Shown: positions 13,853-25,320, counted from the stretch's first letter. The stretch: 64,000 bases of DNA from Spongilla lacustris (GCA_949361645.1 OX442433.1:6046816-6110815), one strand, 5' to 3'. Program-made: numbers and translations. The notes: a model not told the origin generated them from the sequence alone.

Positions 13853-16210
13853 ATGGGCAAGTCTAAACCCACGCCGAAAGCCAGAAAGGATGACAACCCT
13901 TTTAAACTTAAAGGAGGAGCGAGAAAACTCAGGTTGAACAAGAAAGTGAGCATCTGTAGTGTCCGATGTACGTCACGTAAAGTTGTAGTGAGTCCCCAGG
14001 CAGCCGATTCTTTTCACACACGGGTACACGTACGTACCTACCTCTGGGGTAGGTATTTGGATGAGGGTGATACTAGATAGTAACGAAATAACAGTTATGT
14101 TTATGTAGGCCTAGTGTATACGGTATAGGCACACATCCCTCTTTCCTAAAGCTATAGTCAGTAGAACATTCAATCCGGGTTTCATTGAGGTCGGGGGGGG
14201 GGGGGGGGAATACTTTTTACAGGGGTCGATTAACTTTGATGCTACTGCAATTATAAGTTGATCTACAAAAGCAGAGCAGATCCAGGAATTATAAAAGGGG
14301 GCGGGGTGCAGTGTGGAAGCGAAAAACAACATTTTTAAAAACGAATTTTTTTAATGCTCCCCAAAGCACTTAAAGAACAATAATGGCACAGCACATGCCT
14401 ATGCTTGAAGGGCTAGGGGTTGGCACAGCACATGCCCATGCTTGAAGGGCTAGGGGTTGGTACAGCACATGCCCATGCTTGACGGGCTAGGGGTTGATAC
14501 AGCACATGCCCATGCTTGAAGGGCTAGGGATTGGCACAGCACATGCCCATGCTGGAAGGGCTAGGGGTTGGTACAGCACATGCCCATGCTTGAAGGGCTA
14601 GGGGTTGGTACAGCACATGCCCATGCTTGAAGGGCTAGGGGTTGATACAGCACATGCCCATGCTTGACGGGCTAGGGGTTGATACAGCACATGCCCATGC
14701 TTGAAGGGCTAGGGGTTGGTACAGCACATGCCCATGCTTGAAGGGCTAGGGGTTGGCACAGCACATGCCCATGCTTGAAGGGTTAGGGGTTGGTACAGCA
14801 CATGCCCATGCTTGAAGGGCTAGGGGTTGGTACAGCACATGTCCATGCTTGAAGGGCTAGGGGTTGGCACAGCACATGCCCATGTGCCCATGCTTGAAGG
14901 GCTAGGGGTTGGTACAGCACATGCCCATGCTTGAAGGGTTGGCACAGCACATGCCCATGCTTGAAGGGCTAGGGGTTGGTACAGCACATGCCCATGCTTG
15001 AAGGGCTAGGGGTTGGTACAGCACATGTCCATGCTTGAAGGGCTAGGGGTTGGCACAGCACATGCCCATGCTGGAAGGCTAGGGGTTGGTACAGCACATG
15101 CCCATGCTTGAAGGGCTAGGGGTTGGTACAGCACATGCCCATGCTGGAAGGGCTAGGGGTTGGTACAGCACATGCCCATGCTTGAAGGGCTAGGGGTTGG
15201 CACAGTACATGCCCATGCTTGAAGGGCTAGGGGTTGGTACAGCACATGCCCATGCTTGAAGGGCTAAGGGTTGGTACAGCACATGCCCAAGGGCTAGGGG
15301 CTGGTACAGCACATGCCCATGCTTGAAGGGCTAGGGGTTGGCACAGCACATGCCCATGCTTGAAGGATAACTGTCCGAGCGGGAAGAAATGACTCTGAGC
15401 ATTGCCATTTTATTATGCATAAGGTCCACGAAGTGACACAATGTCTCTAGGCAACCGCTGAGGTTTTTACTGTGGACATGATGTTTATCATAGTTCCGTT
15501 CTTTCATGCAAAGGGGTCCATTGAATGGGGTGTTTTGGTAAATTTTGAATCGGATATTTCACTGTAAGTGAACTCTTCACTTGTTTAGCAGATTTTGTAC
15601 ATGAACCATTGATTTGCCATATGTAGTCACAGCTGGTCTGCCATGTCTCCTTGGAGATCTGCCCCCCCCCCCCCCCCCACACACATACACACACACACCA
15701 CACGCCCCAGTTGATCATGCATGCTCTCATCTCTACCATACCTCAGTGCAAGCCAAAGACCCAGGCTTTGGATATTGAAGCACTTAACCAGACATTCAGA
15801 GCTGCATGTGCTTCGTCATCGTCAACTGCTGCTAAGCAACCACAGGTACCATCACAAGGGTAGTCTGGGGACCAGGATATACCAAGACCATGGCTGGTCT
15901 GATCGGATCCTTGGACATAGGGAATGCTGATAATGTGTGACACAGCATTTGGATTTGAATTCTAGGACCCATAAAGGTGCATGCTGAAAGTGTGTGGCTG
16001 TGCGTACGATTAATAATTGTGTGTAAGCTAGTATTCAGTCTGCAGACTAGAGATAGGGCACACACACACACACACATACACACGCACCCTTCCTCTTCAT
16101 AGGATACAATCAAGGTTACACCCACAACCACCGAGGAGGGAGGAATCACACAGAGTGCAACGGTGGAAGAGAGTATAAACAATACCATTGACTGCTTTGC
16201 TCATCTGTAG
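13853..16210 (+). CDS. RBIS: Probable ribosomal biogenesis factor (C8orf59/RBIS-like), three exons
   Basis: Exons are 13853..13945, 15747..15845 and 16103..16210, all joined in phase 0, giving 99 residues. Vertebrate RBIS is about 100. The N-terminus is strongly basic (MGKSKPTPKARKDDNPFKLK), the part after the first junction is CKPKTQALDIEALNQTFRAA, and the tail is acidic and Ser/Thr-rich. The pattern of a short basic lysine-rich start, NxF, a K-x-K-P-x-T block and an 'N-x-x-F' helix resembles RBIS, a nucleolar factor in 60S/pre-rRNA processing. Similarity is short, so a different small nucleolar protein is possible. The splice sites are good (AAA|GTGAGC, CCTCAG|, CAG|GTACCA, TTCATAG|). Intron 1 is 1.8 kb and mostly a 37-bp minisatellite. 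It is head-to-head with NGDN. Confidence 0.58.
14375..15366. repeat. 37-bp minisatellite, about 26 copies
   Basis: The unit contains CACAGCACATGCCCATGCTT followed by a GGGCTAGGGGTTGG block. Copies are highly similar, with T/C, GG/TG variants and a few shortened units. It occupies most of intron 1 of the RBIS-like gene. Confidence 0.97.
15662..15698. repeat. Poly-C and CA tract before an exon
   Basis: C17 followed by CA repeats lies about 50 bp upstream of the RBIS-like exon 2 acceptor. Confidence 0.9.
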
Positions 16211-16709
16211 TACATGTCTATTTATAATTTATGAATTCGCTTTCAGTTAATAACTCTGAACATACTGCAGAGTAGTAAAGTTTCGCCATATCCATACATG
16301 TAGATATATTGAAGTAGACTTTTATATATATAATTATGGTTTGGCATGGCCAATACGCGAAGGTCGGGCTACGTTTGCTTGTACACTGACCGTGCGTAGA
16401 ATACATACATGTAGCCACTTCTGCGGTAGCTATCTAAAGTCTATTATCCCTGCGTTTGCATATAGATGTATATGCTCAAGCGTTCAAGTGGGGGGGGGGG
16501 AGTAGTCTCGTAAAAAGACAAGACCCAAACGTACGTAAGCATTATCACTTAGAGTACTTGCAATGCCTATGTATGCCCTGGGCATCCTGCCAGGCTGGTG
16601 ATCAATATCATTTATATTAACTTCATTACTTAACTTGCATTGTAACGCATTTGCATTTGCTGTAATTTATACTTTTTTCCCCCTGAAAGTTAAAAAAAAA
16701 CACTATAAT
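16211..16709. other. Spacer, no gene recognised
   Basis: AT-rich DNA with a G11 run near 16491. Must hold the 3' UTR of the RBIS-like gene. No coding signal seen. Confidence 0.4.
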
Positions 16710-17506
16710 TACAAGATATAAAAAAAACATTCTCTATGAGATAGTTGGTGGGATATAGGATTTGAAGGTAATAGTGGTGTGAAAAGCCGGTAGGACTATT
16801 TCGTTTTTCCTTATCATTCAACCCTTGTTTCCTTACTTTTTACACCACTATTACTGCTTAACACACATACCCTTTGGAAGCGGGAGTGTCTGCAGGATCA
16901 GCTGCCCTAGCCGCTGAAGGCAGAAAGCACAGGGCCAATGATGCAAAATGTAAAGAACTCGGCTGGCTGTGTGTTCCCCTGGTAGCAGAGACTTATGGTG
17001 CATGGGGAAATGAAGCTGTTGAAGCCTTTTCACAGCTGGCATCTCGGCTTGCCACTCTTACATGCAGGCCCCAAGTCGACTGTACCTAGAGACATCTATG
17101 ACAGACTCAACCTCCATCTAGTGAGGGCCAATGCCACTGCCATTCTCACCAGATGTATTTTGAATTAACTATAGGCTATGTTTAAGATTGTACCCATGTG
17201 TATTATTATAATTACATATTATTAATAATAAATAAATAGTAATAATATATAGCTTCATTTTACCATTAGAACTGATGGACGCTGGACCAGTGAAGTACCT
17301 GATGTTGAAGTTGAATGATAAGGAATAACGAAATTGTTTTATATTTAGCAATGTAATTTCCTACAATGTCTGCCAGCTAAATATAGGACTATTTTGTTTT
17401 TCCTTATCATTCAACCCTTGTGTTTCCCTGCTTTTTTTGTATACCACTATTGCGGACCTATATACCACCAACTTTCTCATAGAGAATGTTTTTATTTACT
17501 TGTACA
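16710..17506. mobile_element. Inverted-repeat element enclosing a retroelement tail
   Basis: The left end ACATTCTCTATGAGATAGTTGGTGG...GTAATAGTGGTGT is repeated inverted at the right end (CCACTATTGCGG...CCACCAACTTTCTCATAGAGAATGT). Just inside, TATTTCGTTTTTCCTTATCATTCAACCC occurs near both ends in the same orientation. A diverged single end of the same family is at about 24064-24160. The interior carries a decayed reverse-transcriptase C-terminal reading frame (16874-17150). Confidence 0.7.
16874..17160 (+). pseudogene. Non-LTR-type reverse-transcriptase C-terminal relic
   Basis: The frame reads SAALAAEGRKHRANDAKC, then ELGWLCVPLVAETYGAWG and AVEAFSQLASRLA. After a stop it resumes with DIYDRLNLHLVRANA. 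This block (lysine-rich segment, 'GW-x-C-x-PL-x-x-E-x-YG-x-WG', 'F-x-x-LASRLA', 'L-x-LVR-x-x-A') is the end of retrotransposon polyproteins common in marine invertebrates. No reverse-transcriptase catalytic part is present. Dead. Confidence 0.65.
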
Positions 17507-17509
17507 ACA

Positions 17510-18800
17510 ATATCTTCTATCAACACCTGTGAGGTGCAGCAGTCATGCCATTTAAGTTCACTTCCTATTTTCTGCTATGATGGAATCAGGTTGTCCTCCA
17601 ATACCTTTGTTGGAGGCCCAAGGTTTCAGCAGGTGAAGTGTCACTCGTACCACTTTGTATGGGCCCTGCCATAGCTTTCAAGGCAAGATGCGTGCATCTT
17701 CCTGAGGATGTCAAGTTTGATCATGGACACAGTCTGAGATGGCCACAAGACCAAAGTAGACCCACCAGTTGGTGCTATGACAACAGGAGCACCAGAAACT
17801 CAAACTGTTACAGATTAATCAGGAGAAAACCTTTCCAAGTCGGTGACTCCTACCCAGTCAGATTTCGCAAGTGGCATTGCTGTATTTTTAACTCAGCTAC
17901 AAGGGCGCTGTTGTTTTGTGACCTATGCATTATCTCTAAGGAAACAAGTAAAGGAGCAAAATTTAAACTTTCCAGGCCAACACAAATAATTTTGGCTTGT
18001 CTTCATATTACTGTTGTTGGCGATGGAGTGAGGAGCTAGCTATACCCTGATCTACTTCAAGTAAATGGAACATGGCTTTTGTCACATGACATCAAAACCG
18101 CCCAATGAAAGTAGTCAGAGCAATAGTCCTACCAGTTGGTGGAAAGTTATCTGCCTGTCTGTTGGTAAGTAGGTAATCAGGGAACCAACGTTGGTCAATT
18201 GGAAGAGGTAAATTGGGACAGCTCCTTCAAGGGAATGATGTACAGGGTAGAAGCAAGCTTAGCCACGAGGTGTCTGCAAAAAAAAAAATTCCTTTGGTCT
18301 GTAGCTGAATGTTAAAGTAGTGATACTAGCAAAACTTAATTTTCTCATTACTCTACCCAAGTCTGTTTTCTTCTTGATATGACATAAACATGTGTTCCCA
18401 CTGGCCCAATTTTCTCGTCAGCTCCTCTCAGTGTCATCTCAGCTTAACTTTAGTTCAGTCATGCCTATATACATGTATGCCTGCACATATATAGAGCAGC
18501 CTGAATTTATGCCAGATAGGACATGCATGCGCTTTTCAAAATATGTGCTGTTCCTTCTGTCTTTGTCATGTGCACTTAATCCCCTTGGTCACCACACTCT
18601 TACAAGAGATCATATTAATACCTCTGCTTCTTACAGGGGCCTAGGGGTGCTTCTTACAGGGGCCTAGGGGTGCATGCATCACTTAAATGCAAGGCACAAT
18701 GCACTGTGACACCTCTTTGGAATCCTGTAGCTCCTAATCCTGCACGGCATGCTATGTATCACAGGACAACTTGGGATCATGAGATAATTCATTTACGAGT
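17510..18800. other. Probable decayed retroelement or LTR sequence, unresolved
   Basis: A 134-codon plus-strand frame (17638-18039) matches nothing I know. The stretch adjoins minus-strand Ty3 RNase H. A short direct repeat (CTTCTTACAGGGGCCTAGGGG twice, about 18628-18671) is present. No host gene supported. Confidence 0.35.
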
Positions 18801-18809
18801 ACACCAGGG

Positions 18810-19300
18810 TCAGTAGGGTTCAACTGCAAGCCTACATGTATGGTCTTGATCTGCTCCATCAAAATTCTGGTCTGGACCACTTGGAAGTCGACTGAGAGCA
18901 TCAGCATTTCCATGTTGACTTGTCATGTGATATTCAATACTGTAGTTGTATTGATTCAGGAGCAAGGCCCAGCGTGGAAGCCAATTTGGTGCTAAAGCTG
19001 TTGTAGCTTTCCTGGGACCAAACAATGCTAGTTAGCAAAGGTTTAATATAATATAATTTATTTGGTGAAGTTTGTGGTCAGTCACAAAAATAACGGAACA
19101 GCCATAGAGAAACTGATGAATTTTTTGCAAGACAAAAACTATGGCCAGAGCCTCCCTTTGAATATGGCTATAGTTTTGCTGAGCATCTTAAAATGGTTTT
19201 AGAGACATGTACTACTGGGAGCTCGCTGCAATCAGAGTACCTGTGGAACAGAACTGCCCCCAGTTGAGCTTCTGAGGCATTACAAAACACAGGGCCACCT
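18810..19300 (-). pseudogene. Ty3/gypsy RNase H fragment
   Basis: On the minus strand, blocks CNASEAQLGAVLFHRY, QREALAIVFVLQKIHQFLYG, IFVTDHK, LAPNWLPRWALLLNQYNYSI and HGNADALSRLP follow in the order of a Ty3/gypsy RNase H domain. Frameshifts and a short AT-rich insertion break it. It is truncated on both sides. Confidence 0.85.
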
Positions 19301-19329
19301 TCAGTCTGTGGGTTTAAAGAGGAGCAGTC

Positions 19330-20026
19330 AGCCTGTCAACATCATCCCCAAGAAGTTCAGGTTATTAGTTCGACCCCTCTCCAGCAGTCCATGCAGATTG
19401 AGGACCAGTATTTCAGTTTCAAGTGGTGATAATTTATGCTTGACAGACATATGCTACAAGCTAGGGAAGCCAGCACTAACCCTGTCACTTGTGTGTGTAT
19501 GGAAGTAACAAGTGGGCAGTCACTACGTACTTTGGGAACTTTTCAGACCAAGGTACCTCTTAAGAGAAAGGTAGTTGGTGCTGCCAAAACAGAGAACGTC
19601 GGTTTCACAGTCACTACTGAAGTCCCAAGACTCAATTTGTTGGGGCAGGATGCAATTATTCGACTGGGTGTCAACATTCCAGCACTTCTTGGAGTTTCTA
19701 CTGTTAAAGAGGTGGATGGCAATAAGTGGTACAACCAGTCACTGCTTTCAAGGATCTCACACCAGCCACTTCGATTCTCTTCAGAAGCATACAAAGGGCT
19801 ATGTCAGGAGTTTCCGGATCTTTTCAAGCATGAGTTAGAATGTCTGAAAGTGAGGCTGAGGCATGCTTCTCAAGAGGATGCTGAAACAAGGGGTGCACCA
19901 GTGTTCTCTTCGGCAACTTCAGAGTTGGATAGGGCAGGTGGAACATCTGAGCCATTTCCGGAAGCTAACCACACAAAAACAACCCTACCCATGGCAACCA
20001 ACTGGGAATTAGTATGGCCCAAATAA
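19330..20026 (+). pseudogene. Ty3/gypsy protease and pre-RT fragment
   Basis: On the plus strand, RTSISVSSGDNLCLTDI occupies the place of the aspartic-protease active site (normally D-T/S-G). It is followed by NLLGQDAIIRLGV and, farther on, LCQEFPDLFKHELECLK, the linker before reverse transcriptase in Ty3/gypsy elements. The catalytic Asp is not visible. It stops before RT and is oriented opposite to the neighbouring RNase H piece, so the locus is rearranged. Confidence 0.7.
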
Positions 20027-21108
20027 CCCCCTAAGATCAAGCAGGCAGTATAGCCAAGCGAAGAGATTGACAAGACTGGCAAGCCGGCAGCATTTCACCG
20101 TAATGTCAATTAAGCTAGAATCCATGAACATGCAGCACTCACTGCATGTATCAAAGTACTTCCATCATGGGAATATGAAAGCCAATGCGGTAAAGCATGC
20201 TTACAACGTAGAGTACTAGAGAAGTTCGTAACCACAACGGCTTTCACAATAGTTTTTTAGTGACTCAAGACTCAAGAGCAGTACTAATAGATCTGTATGT
20301 GATTTAAAATACATCATATTCTTTCGCTTAGTAATAGTATACATGCTTGCATATATAAGCGAGCTGTGAAATCGTGAATGCATACAGTTTCTATATACCT
20401 GACGGCGAGGACCGCAGCAAAAACATGTTCGTGAAACTGATCAGCTCTGATTTTCGCTTTAGTGGCTGTTTCCGTCTACGGCAAACCCACGGTTGTTCAA
20501 TTCCATTGAAACATTGGAAACTAGGTTTAGAAAAGTAATATTGAAACGTACTTGCGTCATCCCTTAGCAACCACCCCGACAACGAAATGACCTTTGGGAT
20601 GTACAGCAAAACACGATAACTACATGTCCTAAGGACAAGTTTATTGCACGGTGTAGTACTGTGACCTGTGCACTTTGTATGGTGCTAATCCCGTGCTCGG
20701 GCCACACTCCCACGAAGAACTGTGGCCTTCGACAACGGCCTACCTCAAAAGAACACCCCTCAGAAAGAATGGATTTCCCACGACCTCCAGCAAGAAACAC
20801 CGAAAATCTAACGTGGAAGGTACAGCTAAGGCATGTGTGTACCGTTTTTTTGTGTAGGCTAATCGAGAACGATAATTTTTGCGAAGTTATACACGAACAA
20901 AACTAGCCATTTTTTAGCGGTTTTCGAGCGTTGATAAAGAGTTATTTGGTGGTACAACTGAAGTGATATTGTATTAAGTGTTAGAAAGTGGTGCTTTACT
21001 ATATGGACACACAAGTCGTTAAAGCTTGACATTCATGCATGGTGTGGTACTCTGGGTGAACCCGCTGAACTTTGCATGGTCCCCAAGTAGGCATTTTGGA
21101 AAATACTA
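20027..21108. other. Unresolved spacer with one orphan open frame
   Basis: A plus-strand frame at 20661-20906 (KEHPSERMDFPRPPARN..., possible donor at a GTACAG near 20820) looks moderately gene-like but I do not recognise it. The rest is AT-rich without signal. Confidence 0.3.
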
Positions 21109-22170
21109 TTAACTAAAAAAAGAATAGTTGACAAACCTAACTGTTCCACAGGTAGGGACTTGCAAGAGGCACTCATCAGTTAGGAGGACTGCTACATCAA
21201 CTGCCATATGCATTTCACTTCTGGTAGGGAGATCAACTTCAAATGTACTGGCTACGCAGTGTGCCATCACATCACTCAGAAGCAGCAGTATTAATTCTGG
21301 TGCACATTTCACTTCTGATGGAGACATGGGCTTTTCTAAGCGGCAGCACTGACACCATGTACTGGCTGACAACGCCAGCCGCATGATGATGCACTTAGCA
21401 CAAACAAGTGCATTGCATGGGCTACTGGCTGTGAGAGGAGTTCCAAACACAGAGGATGCCAGTGGGGGCCCAGGACAATCAGGACAGTGTACAGTTGATG
21501 TACATGTATGTGTCTGATAAGTACTCCTGCGATTGATGCAAGGGGGTGATGATGTTTTTGTCTGCCTTTGATACTTGATAGTATATGCCATGTTATTCAA
21601 TTGTACATCTTTAATAATATCACTTGTACCTTACACTCCTGAGCTCAGTGAGCTAGCCAGAGGCGACTTGCCTTCTTTTTTTTTTTTTTTGGAACACCCT
21701 TCATTTTTGAGAGTTGTGGTACATCATCGTTTATGTTGACTGATACTGAGCTATAAGAAGCTGTTCTGCCACCTCCTTACACTGATATACAGTGTACCTT
21801 CTCTTCCCACGATGGTCAACCACTCGTTTCCTACACATTCTACCAAGTTGCTTGATGCGGTAATCCGTTTGCCCTACATATTAAGTCGCAAGCGTGTCAT
21901 TTATTCATGAAAATGCAAATATCACAGCAAGAGAAAAATTATCGTTCTCGTCTTTTGGTATACATAGCCTTGTGCCCCCATCTTTTCTCTTTACGAAAAC
22001 GCCAGGCTTACCCTGAGTTCTTGCGGGAGCTGCCCGTACAACATCCACAACTGAAGGTCATATTCCAATACACGCGCACATAATGTCATGACTTCCTTGT
22101 TTACTGACACATTAGACGACATGAGATCAACACATGCAGACATATTTTAGAAGAGGAATGTTAGAAGATG
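21109..22170 (-). CDS. Cysteine-rich zinc-finger-like protein, unknown, partial and possibly broken
   Basis: Three coding-like blocks lie in minus order. Block 1 (about 22150-22005): VLEYDLQLWMLYGQLPQEL before a GTAAGC donor. Block 2 (about 21875-21640): RIKQLGRMCRKRVVDHRGKR, then RRYTVYQCKEVAEQLL, and after a shift SKMKGVPKKKKKK. Block 3 (21600-21109): a 163-codon frame with CPDCPG, CNALVCAKC and CQCC pairs spaced like a RING or zinc-ribbon, ending near a GTTAGG donor-like site. Cys spacing suggests two zinc sites. I do not know the family; it may belong to a DNA transposon. A run of 18 A on the coding strand (T18 at about 21673-21690) sits at the frameshift, so a sequencing error is possible. 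Confidence 0.4.
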
Positions 22171-24060
22171 TGGAAACTATATTTGGTTTTTAATAAAAGT
22201 GTTAATACAGTAAGAAATAGACCTCTGAAAAGGTACGATAAAACGACTGCGATAATGAGCTCATTAAAAGTTGTGTTAAGAGCCCGTACCGTATGTTCTT
22301 AATACGCAACCTAGTTTCCAACTCCGAACAACCGTGAACCATGCAAGTTATATACATGCAGACTCCGATGTGTTCTTTGCGTAAATTATGATGCGCTTCC
22401 TGCTGCACGAATATTATAATGGATGCTTGTTGATATGTAGCTGCAGTGCATACAGATGATGAAAACATCGAGCAAGAAGGTAAGATGATGTACAGTTCTA
22501 TACATATACACTAGCAACGATACGCGGACTAGCTAATTAGAGTATTAACTAAAAAATCAAGCAATGTATGATACCTATACTACTTTCTATACCATGCAAC
22601 AAGTACACATCGCCGCTGGACTGTGCATTTTTGGCTGCTTGATTAATTTAGTAAGTGAAACTCGTAACAGACGGCTAGACGATTTCATACCGTATCATCC
22701 AGCTTCTGTAGTGGCTTAAATTATAAAATCACTTAATGCAATCTGATGGCTTGACCTAGTATAAGCAGGTTCATTATATCTATCAGTACTGTATACTAAT
22801 TATTAATATATTGTGCAGCGTACAGAACAGTATATACACTATGTCCTACTGATGGCTGAAGCAAAACGTATCAATATAGATTATTAGTATCCCAAGTCCC
22901 ATAATGGTCCACATGAATACTAATGCCCAACCATCCAACTCATCTGCATGTTGCTTTGCGTGATATATGAAAAGCTGCACGGTATTCCTGTGTTCCTTAA
23001 TAATTCATATGTTGATCAGTAAATATTAATTCACATTCCTAAGCGGCTAAAAACTGCTGGCTTCATGGCGTCATCTATCAACTTGGAGAGCGCTTCTATA
23101 TAGAATGCAACATGTGGTACATTATCAGTAGTTGTGCATGCTGATCAAGTGTAATAATGATTTCATAATATACGAATCAGCTCCTGTAGCATTGGAGGTG
23201 CTGCATGCACCGAAAAGGGATGCCCAACTGACCCAGGTTAGTATCAATCAATATTGTGATACTTCATTTGTACAGCATACTGACCACTGTTGCACGAGTT
23301 ACTAATGCCGTATACGGATAACTGAAGCCATTTCCAGATATTGCAAACTCACCCACTTCAGTGCATGATGCTATAATTAGGCATAAATATTTTGCTTAAT
23401 TGACATACTAAAAGCTGGTATTGATGCAACAACTTTGTTTACCTGTACATTCTTAAACATTAGGTTGCTGGGCAAATGGCAAGTTACATCCACCTGGAAT
23501 GAGGTTCATGGATGGCTGCAATGTCTGGTAGATCTGTGCAAAGTGATCAGTAGAACTAAACTCTCTAGTACAATTTAGCACTTGTCAGTGGAATGAATTT
23601 GCATCATGCACTTCACTAGTGCCTTGTCCCAAATCAGTCAGTGTACATCATTGAGTATTGTACTTGCTATTACATTTGCATGTTCACGTCAGTGCTACAT
23701 GCATTATTATAATATAGGCCATCTCCTTGCAGAGGCAACATGCCAGAGCAATGATAGCCAGGCAGCCATTGTAAATTAGATGACGTTTCTTTTTAAAATG
23801 TATTACGTATTCTGTACCTTGTTTTTCTGTGGGGAATCTTTAAGGATGCTCACTGGAAATTAAGTGCAATTGTGCTCTGGTCAAGAACAAAGCTTTTATT
23901 TTCCTTCCTTATGTGATAATAATAATAATAATAATATCTTTTTCTTTCCCCATTACAACTAAAGTACTGGTGACGGACCTGATGCTGAAGCTGCAATGAA
24001 ATTAATGTGAACTTTTTTTAGAACTAAATTCTTTTGCGTAAGCAGCAAGTACAGTTATTT
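22171..24060. other. AT-rich spacer, nothing recognised
   Basis: No coding, RNA or element structure was identified, apart from an ATA repeat near 23918-23936. Confidence 0.4.
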
Positions 24061-24063
24061 TAT

Positions 24064-24160
24064 AAGATATAAAAACATACTCTTTGCCGGAGAAAGTTGG
24101 TGGTATATAGGATCTGAATGCAAACATGGTATAAAAAGGAAGGAAACAAGTGATTGGAAA
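24064..24160. mobile_element. Solo end of the 16.7-kb inverted-repeat family
   Basis: AAAACATACTCTTTGCCGGAG and AAGTTGGTGGTATATAGGAT match the terminal repeat of the element at 16710-17506. Upstream, 'GGACCTGATGCTGAAG' parallels internal sequence near 17297. The other end was not found. Confidence 0.5.
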
Positions 24161-24821
24161 ACACAATATTCCTAATATTTAGAACAGCATAAGATTTATG
24201 TTGCTAAACGTATATTTCGTGCAACATACCTGCGGCAATGGCCCTGCTCAGTCTAACGGTCTCTCTGGACACCATGCAATTTTGATCTATTTTTAAACGT
24301 CGAATTTTTTTCCAATGAAACTCCATATATGGGGCTGCCCATAATCCAGGCCCAGCAGCTCCTCGCTGCCTGATTTATAGTGGTAGGTCATGATCGCTCG
24401 TTAATTGTCAACCTAATAATTACCGGCTAGATAGCCATACGCCCAAATGCAAATGCAATGCTAGCGTGACGTTCGCTGGTTGACTGATTGGCAGCAAATG
24501 GGGGCAAGGGCAGAGTATCCCTCGAGCCTGTGTCCCTGTACCCAAATTCCCCGGCAGTGGGGCACCAGCTAATGATGCTGGTCACCAACTGGGTGACCTG
24601 TGTACCAAGCCAGGATGCTGGTCCAGGCTTGGCTAGCCAGCTTTGTAGGGACAAGCCCGCAGGGCTCCACCCAGGTTAACCCCCAAATGCACGCCCTATA
24701 TACAGTCCCCCAGGATGGTGCGAACTGGCCAGACTCATGGTAAATTGGTTTGAGACATACATGAGGGAATACAAATGAGAAAGGGAAAAAATGTGTGCGA
24801 ACAAAGTTCAGTTAGTGAGCC
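24161..24821. other. Unresolved, adjacent to recombinase relic
   Basis: GC-richer segment (24480-24720) without recognisable protein. It may be part of the same decayed element as the tyrosine recombinase. Confidence 0.3.
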
Positions 24822-24829
24822 TTAGCCAT

Positions 24830-25320
24830 CCGAGGGGGTGGGCCTGCTGATGACAGACGTAGGAGTGGAAGGCAGCACTGCGCCAGCAGCCAGAGGTGTG
24901 GGTGTTGAAAGAGGGACGGGTTGAAGCCCAGCGACATGAGGTGGAAACGAAAGGTCACTCAAACGTTCTTTGCAGTTAAGGGCATACCATTTCTGAAATG
25001 GAAAATAAAGGCCTTGGCAATGGGGTCCTGCAGCTCTCCAAGTAGTGCTGCAAGGCACTGATGGGACAACAATCATATCCGTGCTGCACCCCACAGTGAT
25101 GACTATGCCCTGCCCAAACTGGTCTGTCTTGGAGTGTGTTAGGAACACCTTCAGCTGACTGAATGTCCTGTCTGGCCAAAAACTGGTGTGATGTGTGATA
25201 AGCAGAACCTTCAACTCAATGACCCAGAGAAATATGCTAGTGACATGGCGGCAGCATGAGTCTGTCCTGTGATGGGATAGTAGGGTCACAACCAAGATGC
25301 TCCAACAAGTCAGCCAGTAT
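24830..25320 (-). pseudogene. Tyrosine-recombinase relic (DIRS/Crypton-like)
   Basis: On the minus strand, LKVFLTHSKTDQFGQGIVIT matches the conserved 'LK-x-SKTD-x-F-x-x-G' block of DIRS/Crypton-type recombinases. After a frameshift, ISALQHYLESC and PLPRPLF continue the 'P-x-x-ALL-x-YL...PLF' block. The expected HSFRIGA catalytic motif has decayed to HLWLLAQ in one frame. Non-functional fragment. Confidence 0.6.

Noticed and set aside
14375..15366. CRISPR-like array
   Set aside because: The 37-bp units are contiguous with no unique spacers, and the context is a eukaryotic intron.
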